A stretch of DNA of 13,426 nt from Dermatophilaceae bacterium (GTDB lineage Bacteria; Actinomycetota; Actinomycetes; Actinomycetales; Dermatophilaceae): assembly GCA_013361975.1 (NCBI GenBank), contig JABFXB010000070.1, forward strand, positions 1-13,426, written 5' to 3'. How positions within the stretch are numbered: the first letter of the stretch is position 1; each line of letters begins with the position of its first letter. The notes beneath the pieces were generated by a model. It saw only the letters and a program-made list of their open reading frames with translations. It searched no databases and had not been told where the DNA came from. The position numbers and the translations under genes are program-made. Shown piece by piece: positions 1 through 6,640 of the stretch.

Positions 1-23
1 GGTCGGGCGCTCGCGAGGTGGAC

Positions 24-220
24 CGCCTAGTCCTGTCACCGCCTCTCGAGCGAGAGCAAACCTTGTGACAGGAGCGGAGGAACCACACGTTTCTCCGGGC
101 GTCCGGCGCCACGACTCCGGACGTCCTTGGGGTGAAGTTCTCGCCCGGTCGCGACTCGTCGCGGGCCGGGGGAGCACCGGGCACCTTTCCGCCCGAACCC
201 GACAGCTAACTTCGTAGGCG
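24..220 (+). ncRNA. ydaO/yuaA-type c-di-AMP riboswitch
   Basis: This leader RNA should bind cyclic di-AMP and control the CHAP hydrolase that starts 16 nt downstream. The closing stem P1 is CGCCTA (24-29) with TAGGCG (215-220). P2 is TCCTGTCAC (31-39) with GTGACAGGA (65-73), capped by an inner CTCTCG/CGAGAG hairpin. P2 is followed directly by GCGGAGGAACCA (74-85). Next come the conserved GGGGTGAA (129-136) and the strongly conserved 3' block CCGAACCCGACAGCTAAC (193-210). This order and wording match the B. subtilis ydaO leader. In actinobacteria the class is known upstream of Rpf, NlpC/P60 and CHAP wall hydrolases and usually turns expression off when c-di-AMP is high; that direction is inferred here. 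No separate terminator hairpin is obvious between the aptamer and the start codon, so the output mechanism is unclear. Confidence 0.93.
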
Positions 221-235
221 CGGAGAGGTACACGC

Positions 236-1108
236 GTGAACAACGAGATCATCCGCGGCCGCCACCGTGCGCCTGGCCGTCACAACCCCCTGAACGAGCT
301 CAAGCTCCTCGCTCGCGAGACGGCACAGCCGGCCATGAAGGGCGCGGCGTTCGTCGCAGCCACCGGTGGCCTCGTCGCCAGCTTCGCGAACCCCGCGAGC
401 GCCGAGCCGCTCTCTGCCACCGCTGCCGGCGCCGCCGCCGTCGGCCCGACCAGCGGCGCCGTCCCCGCCGCCTCGACCGCCCTGGCGAAGATCGGCTACG
501 CGCCGGCTGCGCAGAAGGCCGTCAGCCAGCCCGCCGCGGTTGCCGCGCCGCGCGTCATCGAGGACATCCAGGTCAAGACCGAGCGCGCCGCCGCCAAGGC
601 TGCCGCCGAGAAGGCCGCCGCCGAGAAGGCTGCCGCCGAGCGCAAGGCTGCTGCCGAGCGCGCGTCGCGTGACCTCACCCGCCGCACGCTGACGTCCACG
701 ACGTCGACGACGAAGTCGGTCAGCAACGACGTCGCCCCGAGCGCGTCGTCCGGCATGCGTTCCTCCTACAACTGGGCCACCAAGGGCCAGTGCACGTGGG
801 GCGCGCTCGCCAAGTGGCACGCGTCCGAGGGCTACTACCCCGGCGGCTGGACCGGAAACGCCATGGAGTGGGCCTCCGGCGCGGCCAACGCGGGCTACAC
901 CGTGAGCGGCACGCCGCGCACCCGCTCGATCCTCGTCATGCAGCCCGGCGTGCACGGCTCCTCGAGCGTCGGCCACGTCGCCTGGGTCACCGCCGTCAAC
1001 GGCAACGAGGTCACCGTCATCGAGATGAACGCCACGGCCGGCCCGTACAACTACAACACCCGCACCCTCACCGACGGTCCGGGCATGAAGTACATCTACG
1101 CGCCGTGA
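236..1108 (+). CDS. Secreted CHAP-domain peptidoglycan hydrolase
   Basis: A 290-residue exported protein, probably an amidase or endopeptidase cutting peptidoglycan peptides. The GTG start is chosen because GGAGAGG (222-228) lies 7 nt upstream, just after the riboswitch. The N-terminus carries an RGRHR motif often seen in riboswitch-controlled actinobacterial wall hydrolases. A long signal peptide follows, with a hydrophobic core near residues 35-50 and a likely cleavage after PASA near residue 56. Residues 60-115 are an Ala/Pro-rich linker. Residues about 117-148 are an Ala-Glu-Lys repeat likely to form a coiled coil or rigid helix. Residues about 175-290 are the CHAP domain, with catalytic Cys186 in GQCTWGA, His247 in GHVAWV, and Glu263/Asn265 in the IEMN strand. 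It is monocistronic, between the riboswitch and the terminator at 1137-1170. The exact bond cleaved cannot be told from sequence. Confidence 0.93.
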   Translation: MNNEIIRGRHRAPGRHNPLNELKLLARETAQPAMKGAAFVAATGGLVASFANPASAEPLSATAAGAAAVGPTSGAVPAASTALAKIGYAPAAQKAVSQPAAVAAPRVIEDIQVKTERAAAKAAAEKAAAEKAAAERKAAAERASRDLTRRTLTSTTSTTKSVSNDVAPSASSGMRSSYNWATKGQCTWGALAKWHASEGYYPGGWTGNAMEWASGAANAGYTVSGTPRTRSILVMQPGVHGSSSVGHVAWVTAVNGNEVTVIEMNATAGPYNYNTRTLTDGPGMKYIYAP

Positions 1109-1136
1109 GCCTGACCCACACGGTCTGAGCGGTTCG

Positions 1137-1170
1137 CGAAGGGGAGGATGCTGCGGCGTCCTCCCCTTCG
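1137..1170 (+). terminator. Strong hairpin terminator after the CHAP gene
   Basis: CGAAGGGGAGGA (1137-1148) and TCCTCCCCTTCG (1159-1170) form a perfect 12-bp stem around a 10-nt loop, 28 nt after the CHAP stop codon. There is no long T run, which is usual for high-GC actinobacterial terminators. Confidence 0.85.
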
Positions 1171-1175
1171 TCGTG

Positions 1176-1220
1176 CCGCCCGTCGTTCCGCCCGTCGTTC
1201 CGCCGTCGTTCCGCCCGTCA
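1176..1220 (+). repeat. Short tandem repeat, unit CCGCCCGTCGTT
   Basis: Two exact 12-nt units (1176-1187, 1188-1199) are followed by an 11-nt variant missing one C (1200-1210) and a partial unit (1211-1220). They lie directly after the CHAP terminator. The repeat can be read in frame with the ene-reductase as a Pro-Val-rich extension, but the good ribosome binding site is far downstream, so it is treated as non-coding spacer. Confidence 0.8.
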
Positions 1221-1307
1221 CACGCGGTCGACCGGGGAATGATCACCGGCGCGCCCGGCTTGTCGCCTACGTGGTTGAAGGCTCCACCGCTTCGCGGGGC
1301 GAGCCCT

Positions 1308-1338
1308 CGACAGTCATCGACACCCCCACCGACAGTCA
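1308..1338 (+). promoter_or_regulatory. Direct repeat CGACAGTCA x2, possible operator
   Basis: CGACAGTCA occurs at 1308-1316 and 1330-1338, exactly 22 bp apart (about two helical turns). The second copy abuts the ribosome binding site of the ene-reductase. The spacing suits side-by-side binding of a regulator on one face of DNA, but chance in this C/G-rich stretch is possible and no cognate regulator is adjacent. Confidence 0.25.
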
Positions 1339-1349
1339 GGAGCAGGCCT

Positions 1350-2420
1350 GTGTCCACGGCCTTCGAGACCATCCGCATCGGCCGCTGGGACCTTCCCCAG
1401 CGCTTCGTCATGGCCCCGCTGACGCGCAACCGCGCGGGCGAGGGACAGGCGCCGACCGAGCTCAACGCCGAGTACTACGGCCAGCGCGCGAGCGCCGGCC
1501 TCATCATCACCGAGGGCACCCAGCCCAGCGCGGTCGGGCAGGGCTACCTCGACACCCCCGGCATCCACTCCGACGAGCAGGTCGCCGGCTGGCGTCTCGT
1601 CGCGGACGCCGTGCACGCGGGCGGCGGCCACGTGGTCGTGCAGCTCATGCACGCCGGTCGCGTCGCGCACGCCGACAACAAGGGCGGCCTCGAGAGCGTC
1701 GCCCCGAGTGCCATCGCCGCACCCGGCGAGATCGTGACCCCGTCGGGCCAGCAGACGTATGCCGTCCCGCGTGCTCTCGAGACGGACGAGATCCCCACGC
1801 TCGTGGCCGAGTTCGTCCACGCGGCCCGGCAGGCGGTCGCGGCCGGCCTCGACGGCGTCGAGGTGCACGCCGCCAACGGCTACCTGCCGCACCAGTTCCT
1901 CGCCCCGTCGAGCAACCAGCGCACCGACGCGTACGGCGGCACCCCCGAGAACCGGGCCCGCCTCACGGTCGAGATCACGAGGGCCGTGGCCGAGGCGATC
2001 GGCGCCGACCGGGTCGGCATCCGCATCTCGCCCGCGCACAACATCCAGGGCGTGCTCGAGGAGGACGAGCTCGAGACGGCCGCGACCTACGAGGCGCTCG
2101 TCGAGGGCATCGCGCCGCTCGGCCTCGCCTACCTGAGCATCCTCGGCGACCCCGAGTCCGACCTGGTGCGCAACCTGCGCAAGAAGTTCGGCGGTCCCGT
2201 CATCCTCAACACCGGTTTCGCCTCGGTGACCGGCCTCGCGGACGTCGAGGACATCCTCGAGCGCGACCTCGGCGACGCGGTGGCGGTCGGGCGTGAGTTC
2301 CTCGCGAACCCCGACCTCGTCCGCCGCTGGGCCGAGGGCGCCCCGCTCAACGAGCCGAACCCGGCCACCTTCTACGGCGGTGGCGCCGAGGGCTACACGG
2401 ACTACCCCACCCTCCCCTGA
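1350..2420 (+). CDS. Old Yellow Enzyme-family alkene reductase (NemA-like)
   Basis: A 356-residue FMN flavoprotein expected to reduce activated C=C bonds (enones, nitroalkenes, maleimides) or nitrate esters using NADPH. The frame stays open far upstream, but GTG at 1350 is chosen because AGGAG (1338-1342) sits 7 nt before it and the resulting N-terminus (MSTAFETIRIG) starts where family members do. The TIM-barrel signatures are in order: MAPLTRNRA near residue 30, GLIITEGTQ near 50, QLMHAGR near 100. The substrate-binding His173 and Asn176 and the proton donor Tyr178 sit in VHAANGYLPHQF. GIRISP and the C-terminal FMN-phosphate region AVGREFLANPDLVRRW also match. Length is normal. The last 32 codons are duplicated at 2820-2916. 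Two copies of CGACAGTCA (1308-1316, 1330-1338), 22 bp apart, lie just before the start and might bind a regulator. The substrate is unknown. Confidence 0.94.
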   Translation: MSTAFETIRIGRWDLPQRFVMAPLTRNRAGEGQAPTELNAEYYGQRASAGLIITEGTQPSAVGQGYLDTPGIHSDEQVAGWRLVADAVHAGGGHVVVQLMHAGRVAHADNKGGLESVAPSAIAAPGEIVTPSGQQTYAVPRALETDEIPTLVAEFVHAARQAVAAGLDGVEVHAANGYLPHQFLAPSSNQRTDAYGGTPENRARLTVEITRAVAEAIGADRVGIRISPAHNIQGVLEEDELETAATYEALVEGIAPLGLAYLSILGDPESDLVRNLRKKFGGPVILNTGFASVTGLADVEDILERDLGDAVAVGREFLANPDLVRRWAEGAPLNEPNPATFYGGGAEGYTDYPTLP

Positions 2421-2494
2421 CACACCGTCGGGAAGTGGGCACTCGACGGGACCTTCTCGACCGGACTCCCTCGTCGAGTGCTCACTTCTCGACA
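2324..2494 (+). repeat. Donor copy of a 171-bp direct duplication
   Basis: This segment, from the end of codon 325 of the ene-reductase through palindrome A, matches 2820-2990 at 169 of 171 positions by hand alignment. The first 139 bases are identical, and the differences are at 2463 and 2469, both in the palindrome loop. It is in its native context here: ene-reductase 3' end, stop codon, hairpin. Confidence 0.93.
2427..2493 (+). terminator. Palindrome A: ene-reductase terminator, copy 1 of repeat family
   Basis: This starts 6 nt after the ene-reductase stop. Arms 2427-2448 and 2472-2493 can pair over 22 positions around a 23-nt loop. In plus-strand RNA the two imperfect positions (2431 and 2438) become G-U wobbles, while on the minus strand they would be A-C mismatches. 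This asymmetry favours function as a hairpin in the ene-reductase transcript. The same arms recur at 2501-2553 and 2923-2989, so it is also a member of a repeat family. Confidence 0.75.
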
Positions 2495-2500
2495 GCCCCG

Positions 2501-2553
2501 GTCGGGAAGTGGGCACTCGAGGGACCTTTCTCGTCGAGCGCTCACTTCTCGAC
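2501..2553 (+). repeat. Palindrome B: copy 2 of repeat family
   Basis: Left arm 2501-2520 is identical to the first 20 bases of palindrome A's left arm. Right arm 2534-2553 differs from A's by one base (GAGCG for GAGTG). The loop is shortened to 13 nt. It lies 7 nt after palindrome A and 11 nt before the stop of the acetyltransferase fragment. Two hairpins in a row between convergent genes may act as a double terminator. Confidence 0.75.
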
Positions 2554-2819
2554 ACCCCGACCGCTCAGGTCGGCTCGGGTGGGTCCTCGCCGGTCGCCAG
2601 TGGGGCGCCGAGCGGCAGCTGGAGGCGCATGACGTCGCGCCACTCCCCGAGCTTCCAGCCGATGCGCGCGTACGTGCCGACCGTCTCGAACCCCATGGCG
2701 TGGTGCAGCCGCACGCTCGCGTCGTTCGGCTGCGTGATGCCGGCGACCGCCATCCGGTAGCCGCGGGCCGTGACCCGCTCGAGCAGGGCGTCGTAGAGGC
2801 GCCGGCCCCTGCCGGCCCC

Positions 2820-3019
2820 CCGCTGGGCCGAGGGCGCCCCGCTCAACGAGCCGAACCCGGCCACCTTCTACGGCGGTGGCGCCGAGGGCTACACGGACTA
2901 CCCCACCCTCCCCTGACACACCGTCGGGAAGTGGGCACTCGACGGGACCTTCTCGACCCGACTCTCTCGTCGAGTGCTCACTTCTCGACACCCCGACCGC
3001 TCAGGACGGCTGCGGTGGG
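2820..3019 (+). repeat. Duplicated ene-reductase tail and palindrome inside the GNAT gene
   Basis: 2820-2990 copies 2324-2494 with two mismatches: the last 32 ene-reductase codons, its stop (2914-2916) and palindrome A. 2990-3019 then resembles 2554-2583, the sequence after palindrome B including the GNAT stop, with three mismatches in 30. The copied coding part has no start of its own and is a dead fragment. The composite structure fits a tandem duplication of ene-reductase 3' end plus GNAT, then loss of most of the second GNAT copy and of one palindrome. Confidence 0.9.
2923..2989 (+). repeat. Palindrome C: copy 3 of repeat family
   Basis: Arms 2923-2944 and 2968-2989 are identical to those of palindrome A; the loop differs at 2959 and 2965. 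The sequence after it follows palindrome B rather than A, so this copy looks like an A/B recombinant. Confidence 0.8.
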
Positions 3020-3082
3020 CGCGGCGATCGCCGCGGCGTCCTCGACCGTCGCGTCTCGCACGATGGGGTCAGGCATGCGCTG

Positions 3083-3088
3083 ATGCTA
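3083..3088 (-). promoter_or_regulatory. -10 box (TAGCAT) for the broken GNAT gene, likely leaderless
   Basis: On the minus strand TAGCAT fits the actinobacterial TANNNT -10 form. Its last T lies 7 nt before the ATG at 3076, which would put the transcription start on the start codon. No clear -35 is seen. It is back to back with the sulfatase -10 at 3098-3103. Confidence 0.5.
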
Positions 3089-3097
3089 GGCCGCGTC

Positions 3098-3103
3098 TAG
3101 CGT
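3098..3103 (+). promoter_or_regulatory. -10 box (TAGCGT) for the sulfatase, likely leaderless
   Basis: TAGCGT fits TANNNT, and its last T is 8 nt before the ATG at 3111, so transcription would begin at or one base before the start codon. No well-spaced ribosome binding site is present for this ATG, which supports a leaderless message. There is no recognisable -35. Confidence 0.55.
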
Positions 3104-3110
3104 GGAGCCG

Positions 3111-4637
3111 ATGAGCACCGCCCCGACCACGCAGAGCCGGCGCCCCAACATCGTCTTCCTGCTGAGCGACGACCACGCCGCCCACGCGATCGGCGCCTAC
3201 GGCTCGGTCGTCAACCGCACGCCGCACATCGACGCGGTCGCCTCGTCGGGCGTCCGGCTCGACAACCTCTTCGCGACGAACTCGCTGTGCGCACCGAGCC
3301 GCGCCACCATCCTCACCGGCACCTACAGCCACGTGAACGGCGTGACGACGCTCGACACCCCGATCGACGCCTCCCAGCCGACGTTCGTCACCGCCCTGCG
3401 CGAGGCGGGCTACCGCACGGCCTTCGTCGGCAAGTGGCACATGGGCGACGGGTCGACCGACGGGGTGAGCCACGATCCCCAGGGTTTCGACCACTGGGAG
3501 GCCCTCATCGACCAGGGGGAGTACCACGACCCGCGGTTCCTCACCGCCGACGGCCTGCGCGTCGAGGAGGGCTACGCCACCGACCTCATCACCGACCTCG
3601 CCCTCCGATGGGTCGATGGCCTGGAGGGCGACGACCCGTGGTGCGTCCTCGTGTGGCACAAGGCACCGCACCGGTCGTGGGAGCCGGACGACAGGCACGA
3701 GGGCATGTATGCCGTCGGCGCACCCGGCGTGGACGGGCTGATCCCCGTGCCCGCGACGTTCACCGACGACCTGTCGGGACGGTCGGACACGGCGCGGCGT
3801 GCCGCGATGCGGATCGCCGAGCACCTGACGGCCGAGGACCTCAAACAGCCCGTCCCGCAAGGCCTCTCCCATGAGGCGGAGGCGTTGTGGAAGTACCAGC
3901 GCTACATGGAGGACTACCTCGCCTGCGTCGCCTCCGTGGACGACAACGTCGGGCGGGTCACCGACTGGCTGCGCGACCGCGGCGACCTCGACCACACGGT
4001 CGTCGTCTACTCGTCCGACCAGGGCTTCTTCCTCGGCGACCACGGCTGGTTCGACAAGCGGTTCATGTACGAGGAGTCGATCCGCATGCCGTTCGTCCTC
4101 TCCTACCCGGAGGCCGTCCCGGCAGGCGCCCCGGCAGGCGCCCCCGCGGGACGCCCGGTCGACCGCATCGTCACGAACGCCGACATCGCGCCGACCCTGC
4201 TCGAGGCAGCGGGTGTCGCCGTTCCCGAGCGCATGCAGGGCCGGTCGTTCTGGGCGGACCTGACCGGATCGGCTGTCTCCCAAGGCAGTCCGGACGACGA
4301 GGGCTTCTACTACCGCTACTGGATGCACGACGACAGCAGCCACCAGGTCGGCGCCCACTACGGCTACCGCACGCGCCGGCACACGCTCATCTACTTCTAC
4401 AACGACGGGCTCGGCCTGCCCGGCTGCTCTGACCGACGCTTCCCCGCCGAGTGGGAGCTCTACGACAACGTGCGCGACCCGGAGCAGCTGCACAACGTCG
4501 CCGACGACCCCGCACACGCCGAGGTCCGCGAGCGGCTCGAGGCACGGATGTGGTTCGCGCAGAAGGCGGTCGGCGACGAGCCGCACCCGGAACAGCCGGT
4601 GCCGCGCCTCGTCGCGGAGGGCATCTTCACCGGTTGA
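3111..4637 (+). CDS. Type I (formylglycine-dependent) sulfatase
   Basis: A 508-residue alkaline-phosphatase-superfamily sulfatase that should hydrolyse a sulfate ester. The ATG at 3111 is preferred over an in-frame GTG at 3102 because a TAGCGT -10 box fits a leaderless start there. Asp20-Asp21 in LLSDDH bind the metal. Cys60 in CAPSR (C-x-P-S-R) is the residue oxidised to formylglycine. Lys108 and His110 lie in GKWHMG. Asp303-Gln304 in SSDQG are further metal ligands, and His311 and Lys316 in GDHGWFDK complete the site. The C-terminal LYDNVRDPEQLHNVADDP stretch is typical of the family. No signal peptide is seen, so it is probably cytoplasmic. Residues 337-346 hold a small PAGA repeat. No formylglycine-generating enzyme lies in the window. 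The substrate (choline sulfate, aryl sulfate, sugar sulfate) cannot be assigned. It converges on the CHAD gene with a 29-bp gap. Confidence 0.93.
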   Translation: MSTAPTTQSRRPNIVFLLSDDHAAHAIGAYGSVVNRTPHIDAVASSGVRLDNLFATNSLCAPSRATILTGTYSHVNGVTTLDTPIDASQPTFVTALREAGYRTAFVGKWHMGDGSTDGVSHDPQGFDHWEALIDQGEYHDPRFLTADGLRVEEGYATDLITDLALRWVDGLEGDDPWCVLVWHKAPHRSWEPDDRHEGMYAVGAPGVDGLIPVPATFTDDLSGRSDTARRAAMRIAEHLTAEDLKQPVPQGLSHEAEALWKYQRYMEDYLACVASVDDNVGRVTDWLRDRGDLDHTVVVYSSDQGFFLGDHGWFDKRFMYEESIRMPFVLSYPEAVPAGAPAGAPAGRPVDRIVTNADIAPTLLEAAGVAVPERMQGRSFWADLTGSAVSQGSPDDEGFYYRYWMHDDSSHQVGAHYGYRTRRHTLIYFYNDGLGLPGCSDRRFPAEWELYDNVRDPEQLHNVADDPAHAEVRERLEARMWFAQKAVGDEPHPEQPVPRLVAEGIFTG

Positions 4638-4666
4638 CCGGGGCCCACGACGACGGACACGCCGCG

Positions 4667-5542
4667 TCAGCTGTCGTGGTTCGCGAGCTTCTCCAGCGCG
4701 GTGAGCGCGGCCAGCGACCGTGACCTCAGGTCGCGCAGCACCCGGTGCTCGTCGGCGTCGAGGTGACCGAGCAGGAAGGCCGCAGCCTCGCCACTGTCGA
4801 CGTCGAGCGCCAGGTGCCGCAGGGTCGCCCGCGTCACGGTCGCGTCGTGGTGCAGGCCGATGACGTCCTGGGTGGTCTCGGCGACCTCCTCGATCTCGCG
4901 GATGCGCGCGCCCGCCACGGGCGCCGCCGCCTCAGCCGCGTAGCGCAACCGCTTGGCGGCCTTGCGCACGTCGTGGAGCCGTGCCGCCTGCTGGTCGGCG
5001 TCGCTCGTCGCGCGCGCCAGCCTGATGCGTTCGACGACGCGCTCGAGGTCGTGCTCGACCCGCTTGCGCGCGAGCTTCTTCCCACTCTTCTCCCCCTTGG
5101 CGGTGAGGGGCGGGTCGGCGGCGACCCCGTCGAGCAGGGCCAGCACGGCGGCATACCTCGTCGAGGCGAGCGTCTCGTCGACGACGTCGCCGGCGGCCGT
5201 GAGGTCGAGGCGCAGACGCGCGCGCAGCCCGCTGACGGCGTCGTCGAGCCCGACCGGCTCGGCGTCCGCGAGCAGCTGCTCGGTGTGCTCGATGACGACC
5301 TCGACGTCGCGGGCCCGGCCAAGCAGCACCGACACCCACCGCAGCTCGTCGCGCAACGGGTCCGTGACGGTGCGCTCGAGCATCGGCCGGAACGTCGCGA
5401 GCGCCGAGCGGATCCGCCGGATGGCGACGCGGAGGTCGTGCAGCCCCTCGGGCTCGCCGGCGTGCAGCGCCTCCTCGGCCACGGCCAGCGCCTCCCGCTG
5501 CTCCGCGAGGCGCTGACGCACCAGGGACCCGGCGGACGGCAT
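4667..5542 (-). CDS. CHAD-domain protein
   Basis: A 291-residue, almost all-helical protein made of one CHAD domain. CHAD proteins bind inorganic polyphosphate through conserved His and basic residues, and are often found with CYTH triphosphatases or polyphosphate granules. The two family repeats are clear: His35 with Arg38, Arg42 and Arg43 in LHDLRVAIRRIRS, and His190 with Arg193, Lys194, Lys197 and Arg198 in RLHDVRKAAKRLRYA. His231-His232 add to the basic face. A Lys-rich loop near residues 149-161 (GEKSGKKLARKR) may also contact phosphate. No signal or membrane segment is seen. The ATG at 5542 has an AGGA 7 nt upstream and is itself inside a GTATGCCGTC word. No CYTH domain or polyphosphate kinase is adjacent, so the role here is inferred from the family. 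Confidence 0.9.
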   Translation of the reverse strand: MPSAGSLVRQRLAEQREALAVAEEALHAGEPEGLHDLRVAIRRIRSALATFRPMLERTVTDPLRDELRWVSVLLGRARDVEVVIEHTEQLLADAEPVGLDDAVSGLRARLRLDLTAAGDVVDETLASTRYAAVLALLDGVAADPPLTAKGEKSGKKLARKRVEHDLERVVERIRLARATSDADQQAARLHDVRKAAKRLRYAAEAAAPVAGARIREIEEVAETTQDVIGLHHDATVTRATLRHLALDVDSGEAAAFLLGHLDADEHRVLRDLRSRSLAALTALEKLANHDS

Positions 5543-5635
5543 ACGCCATTCCTACCGGTGGCGGTGACCGCGAGCCACCGTTTCGCGGAACCTGTGACTC
5601 TCGGCGCAACCCTGCCGCCCGGGCCGATCGGAACG

Positions 5636-5641
5636 TACAGT
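5636..5641 (+). promoter_or_regulatory. -10 box (TACAGT) for the serine protease, likely leaderless
   Basis: TACAGT fits TANNNT, with its last T 8 nt before the GTG at 5649. This is the same geometry as before the sulfatase and the XRE regulator. The AAAGG next to the GTG is too close to act as a ribosome binding site. Confidence 0.55.
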
Positions 5642-5648
5642 CGAAAAG

Positions 5649-6599
5649 GTGGCACGGGTCACCGCTCCCCCCGCAGTCGACACCGCCGCGCCCAGCGCCG
5701 GCACACCCTTGCGCGCGCGCCTCCTCGCACCGCCCGGGGCCGCCCTCGACCAGCCCGCACCCGAGGTGGAGCCGGACCCTCCCGACGGCCCGTGGCACCG
5801 GATCCGCCGCCGGCTGGCGGCGGTCCCGCGCTGGGTGTGGGCGTGCGTCGCCGTGCTCGTACTCGTCGCGGCAGCCCTGACGACGTATGCCGTCACGCGG
5901 CCTCCGGGCCCCGCGCCCGTCACCCAGCGCGACGTCGACCTGACCGTGCAGCGGGGGCTGCAGAAGCAGGCCGAGGCCGACGCCGCAGCCCCTGCCGACG
6001 CGACCCTCGCGCACGCCGCGATCGCCCCCTCCCTCGTCGTCATCAGCACCCGGGGCACCCGCGCCGGGCCGCAGTCGCAGGGCAGCGGAGCCGGTGTCGT
6101 CGTCAACACCGACGGCACCGTGCTCACGGCGCTGCACGTCGTCGAGGGCTCGAACGCGATCACCGTCAGCTTCTCCGACGGCACGACGTCGCCGGCGACG
6201 ATCGCGTCGCGCAAGCCCGAGAGCGACATCGCGACGCTCACCCCGTCGAAGCTGCCCGAGACCGTCGTGCCGGCGGTGCTCGGCGGAGGTCTGCCGGTGG
6301 GCGCACCCGTCTTCGCCGTGGGCCACCCGCTCGGCCTGACCGACTCGCTGTCGGCCGGTGTCGTCTCCGCGCTCGACCGGACCGTGCGGGTCGAAGGCAA
6401 CCGCAATCTCGAGCACCTCATCCAGTTCGACGCGGCCGTCAACCCCGGCAACTCGGGAGGACCGCTGCTCGACAAGGCCGGGCAGGTCGTGGGCATCGTC
6501 ACGGGCCTCGCCAACCCGACCGACCAGACACTCTTCGTCGGCATCGGCTTCGCGGTGCCCATCGCGACCGCGGGCGGTGGGGGCGGCATCGCGCGCTAG
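5649..6599 (+). CDS. Membrane-anchored HtrA/DegP-like serine protease without PDZ domain
   Basis: A 316-residue trypsin-fold protease. Residues 1-58 form a Pro/Ala-rich cytoplasmic tail, ending in the basic stop-transfer sequence RIRRRLAAVPR. Residues about 61-82 are a single membrane helix, so the protease domain lies outside. The catalytic triad is His163 in LTALHVVEG, Asp193 in ESDIATL and Ser269 in NPGNSGGPLL. The family C-terminal strand GIGFAVPI is present near residues 301-308. The protein then ends in a Gly-rich tail with no PDZ domain, unlike classical HtrA. The GTG start fits the TACAGT -10 box as a leaderless start. It is divergent from the CHAD gene (106 bp apart). It is 41 bp upstream of moxR in the same direction, so it may be first in that operon and act in quality control of surface proteins. 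Confidence 0.9.
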   Translation: MARVTAPPAVDTAAPSAGTPLRARLLAPPGAALDQPAPEVEPDPPDGPWHRIRRRLAAVPRWVWACVAVLVLVAAALTTYAVTRPPGPAPVTQRDVDLTVQRGLQKQAEADAAAPADATLAHAAIAPSLVVISTRGTRAGPQSQGSGAGVVVNTDGTVLTALHVVEGSNAITVSFSDGTTSPATIASRKPESDIATLTPSKLPETVVPAVLGGGLPVGAPVFAVGHPLGLTDSLSAGVVSALDRTVRVEGNRNLEHLIQFDAAVNPGNSGGPLLDKAGQVVGIVTGLANPTDQTLFVGIGFAVPIATAGGGGGIAR

Positions 6600-6640
6600 G
6601 CACCACCGGCACGACCCAGCAGCAGCGACAGGAGGACGGC

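Larger units (their letters stand above)
2565..3076 (-). pseudogene. Broken GNAT (phosphinothricin-type) N-acetyltransferase
   Basis: Two ends of one GNAT gene are visible. The C-terminal part (stop at 2565-2567, readable up to about 2819) contains the acetyl-CoA loop remnant RGAGRGRRLYDALL, then MAVAGITQPNDASVRLHH, MGFETVG and YARIGWKLGEWRDVMRLQL. This is the typical C-terminal half of phosphinothricin/methionine-sulfoximine-type acetyltransferases (about 165-175 residues when intact). The N-terminal part starts with ATG at 3076-3074 and reads MPDPIVRDATVEDAAAIAA, the usual first strand and helix of the fold. About 70 middle residues are missing. In their place lies 2820-3019, a duplicate of the ene-reductase tail, a palindrome and a remnant of the GNAT 3' end. 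The two parts are in different frames. A promoter-like TAGCAT box remains in front of the N-terminal part. No functional enzyme is expected. Confidence 0.85.

Noticed and set aside
1173..1349. In-frame N-terminal extension of the ene-reductase beginning in the CCGCCCGTCGTT repeat
   Set aside because: The extension is low-complexity, has no ribosome binding site and is not seen in the family; GTG at 1350 has AGGAG at ideal spacing.
1757..1766. Similarity of GTATGCCGTC to the Neisseria DNA-uptake sequence (ATGCCGTCTGAA)
   Set aside because: The shared core is ATGCCGTC only. None of the copies continues with TGAA, and the organism is an actinobacterium, so common function is not supported.
1314..2555. 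413-codon open frame antisense to the ene-reductase
   Set aside because: High-GC third positions keep antisense frames open. The translation has no recognisable domain, and the sense gene is unambiguous.
2427..2989. CRISPR-like array from the repeated palindromes
   Set aside because: Only three copies at irregular spacing, two of them explained by a segment duplication, and no cas genes in the window.
4631..4679. Possible bidirectional terminator between sulfatase and CHAD genes
   Set aside because: CCGGTTGACCGG has only a 2-nt loop, and the CCACGAC/GTCGTGG pairing (4645-4651 with 4673-4679) is 7 bp and enters the CHAD coding end; both are too weak to call.
4745..6640. Long open frame running into moxR from upstream (over 1000 codons in total)
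   Set aside because: It crosses the CHAD and protease genes in other frames with low-complexity Arg-rich translation; moxR has its own AGGAGG at 6630.
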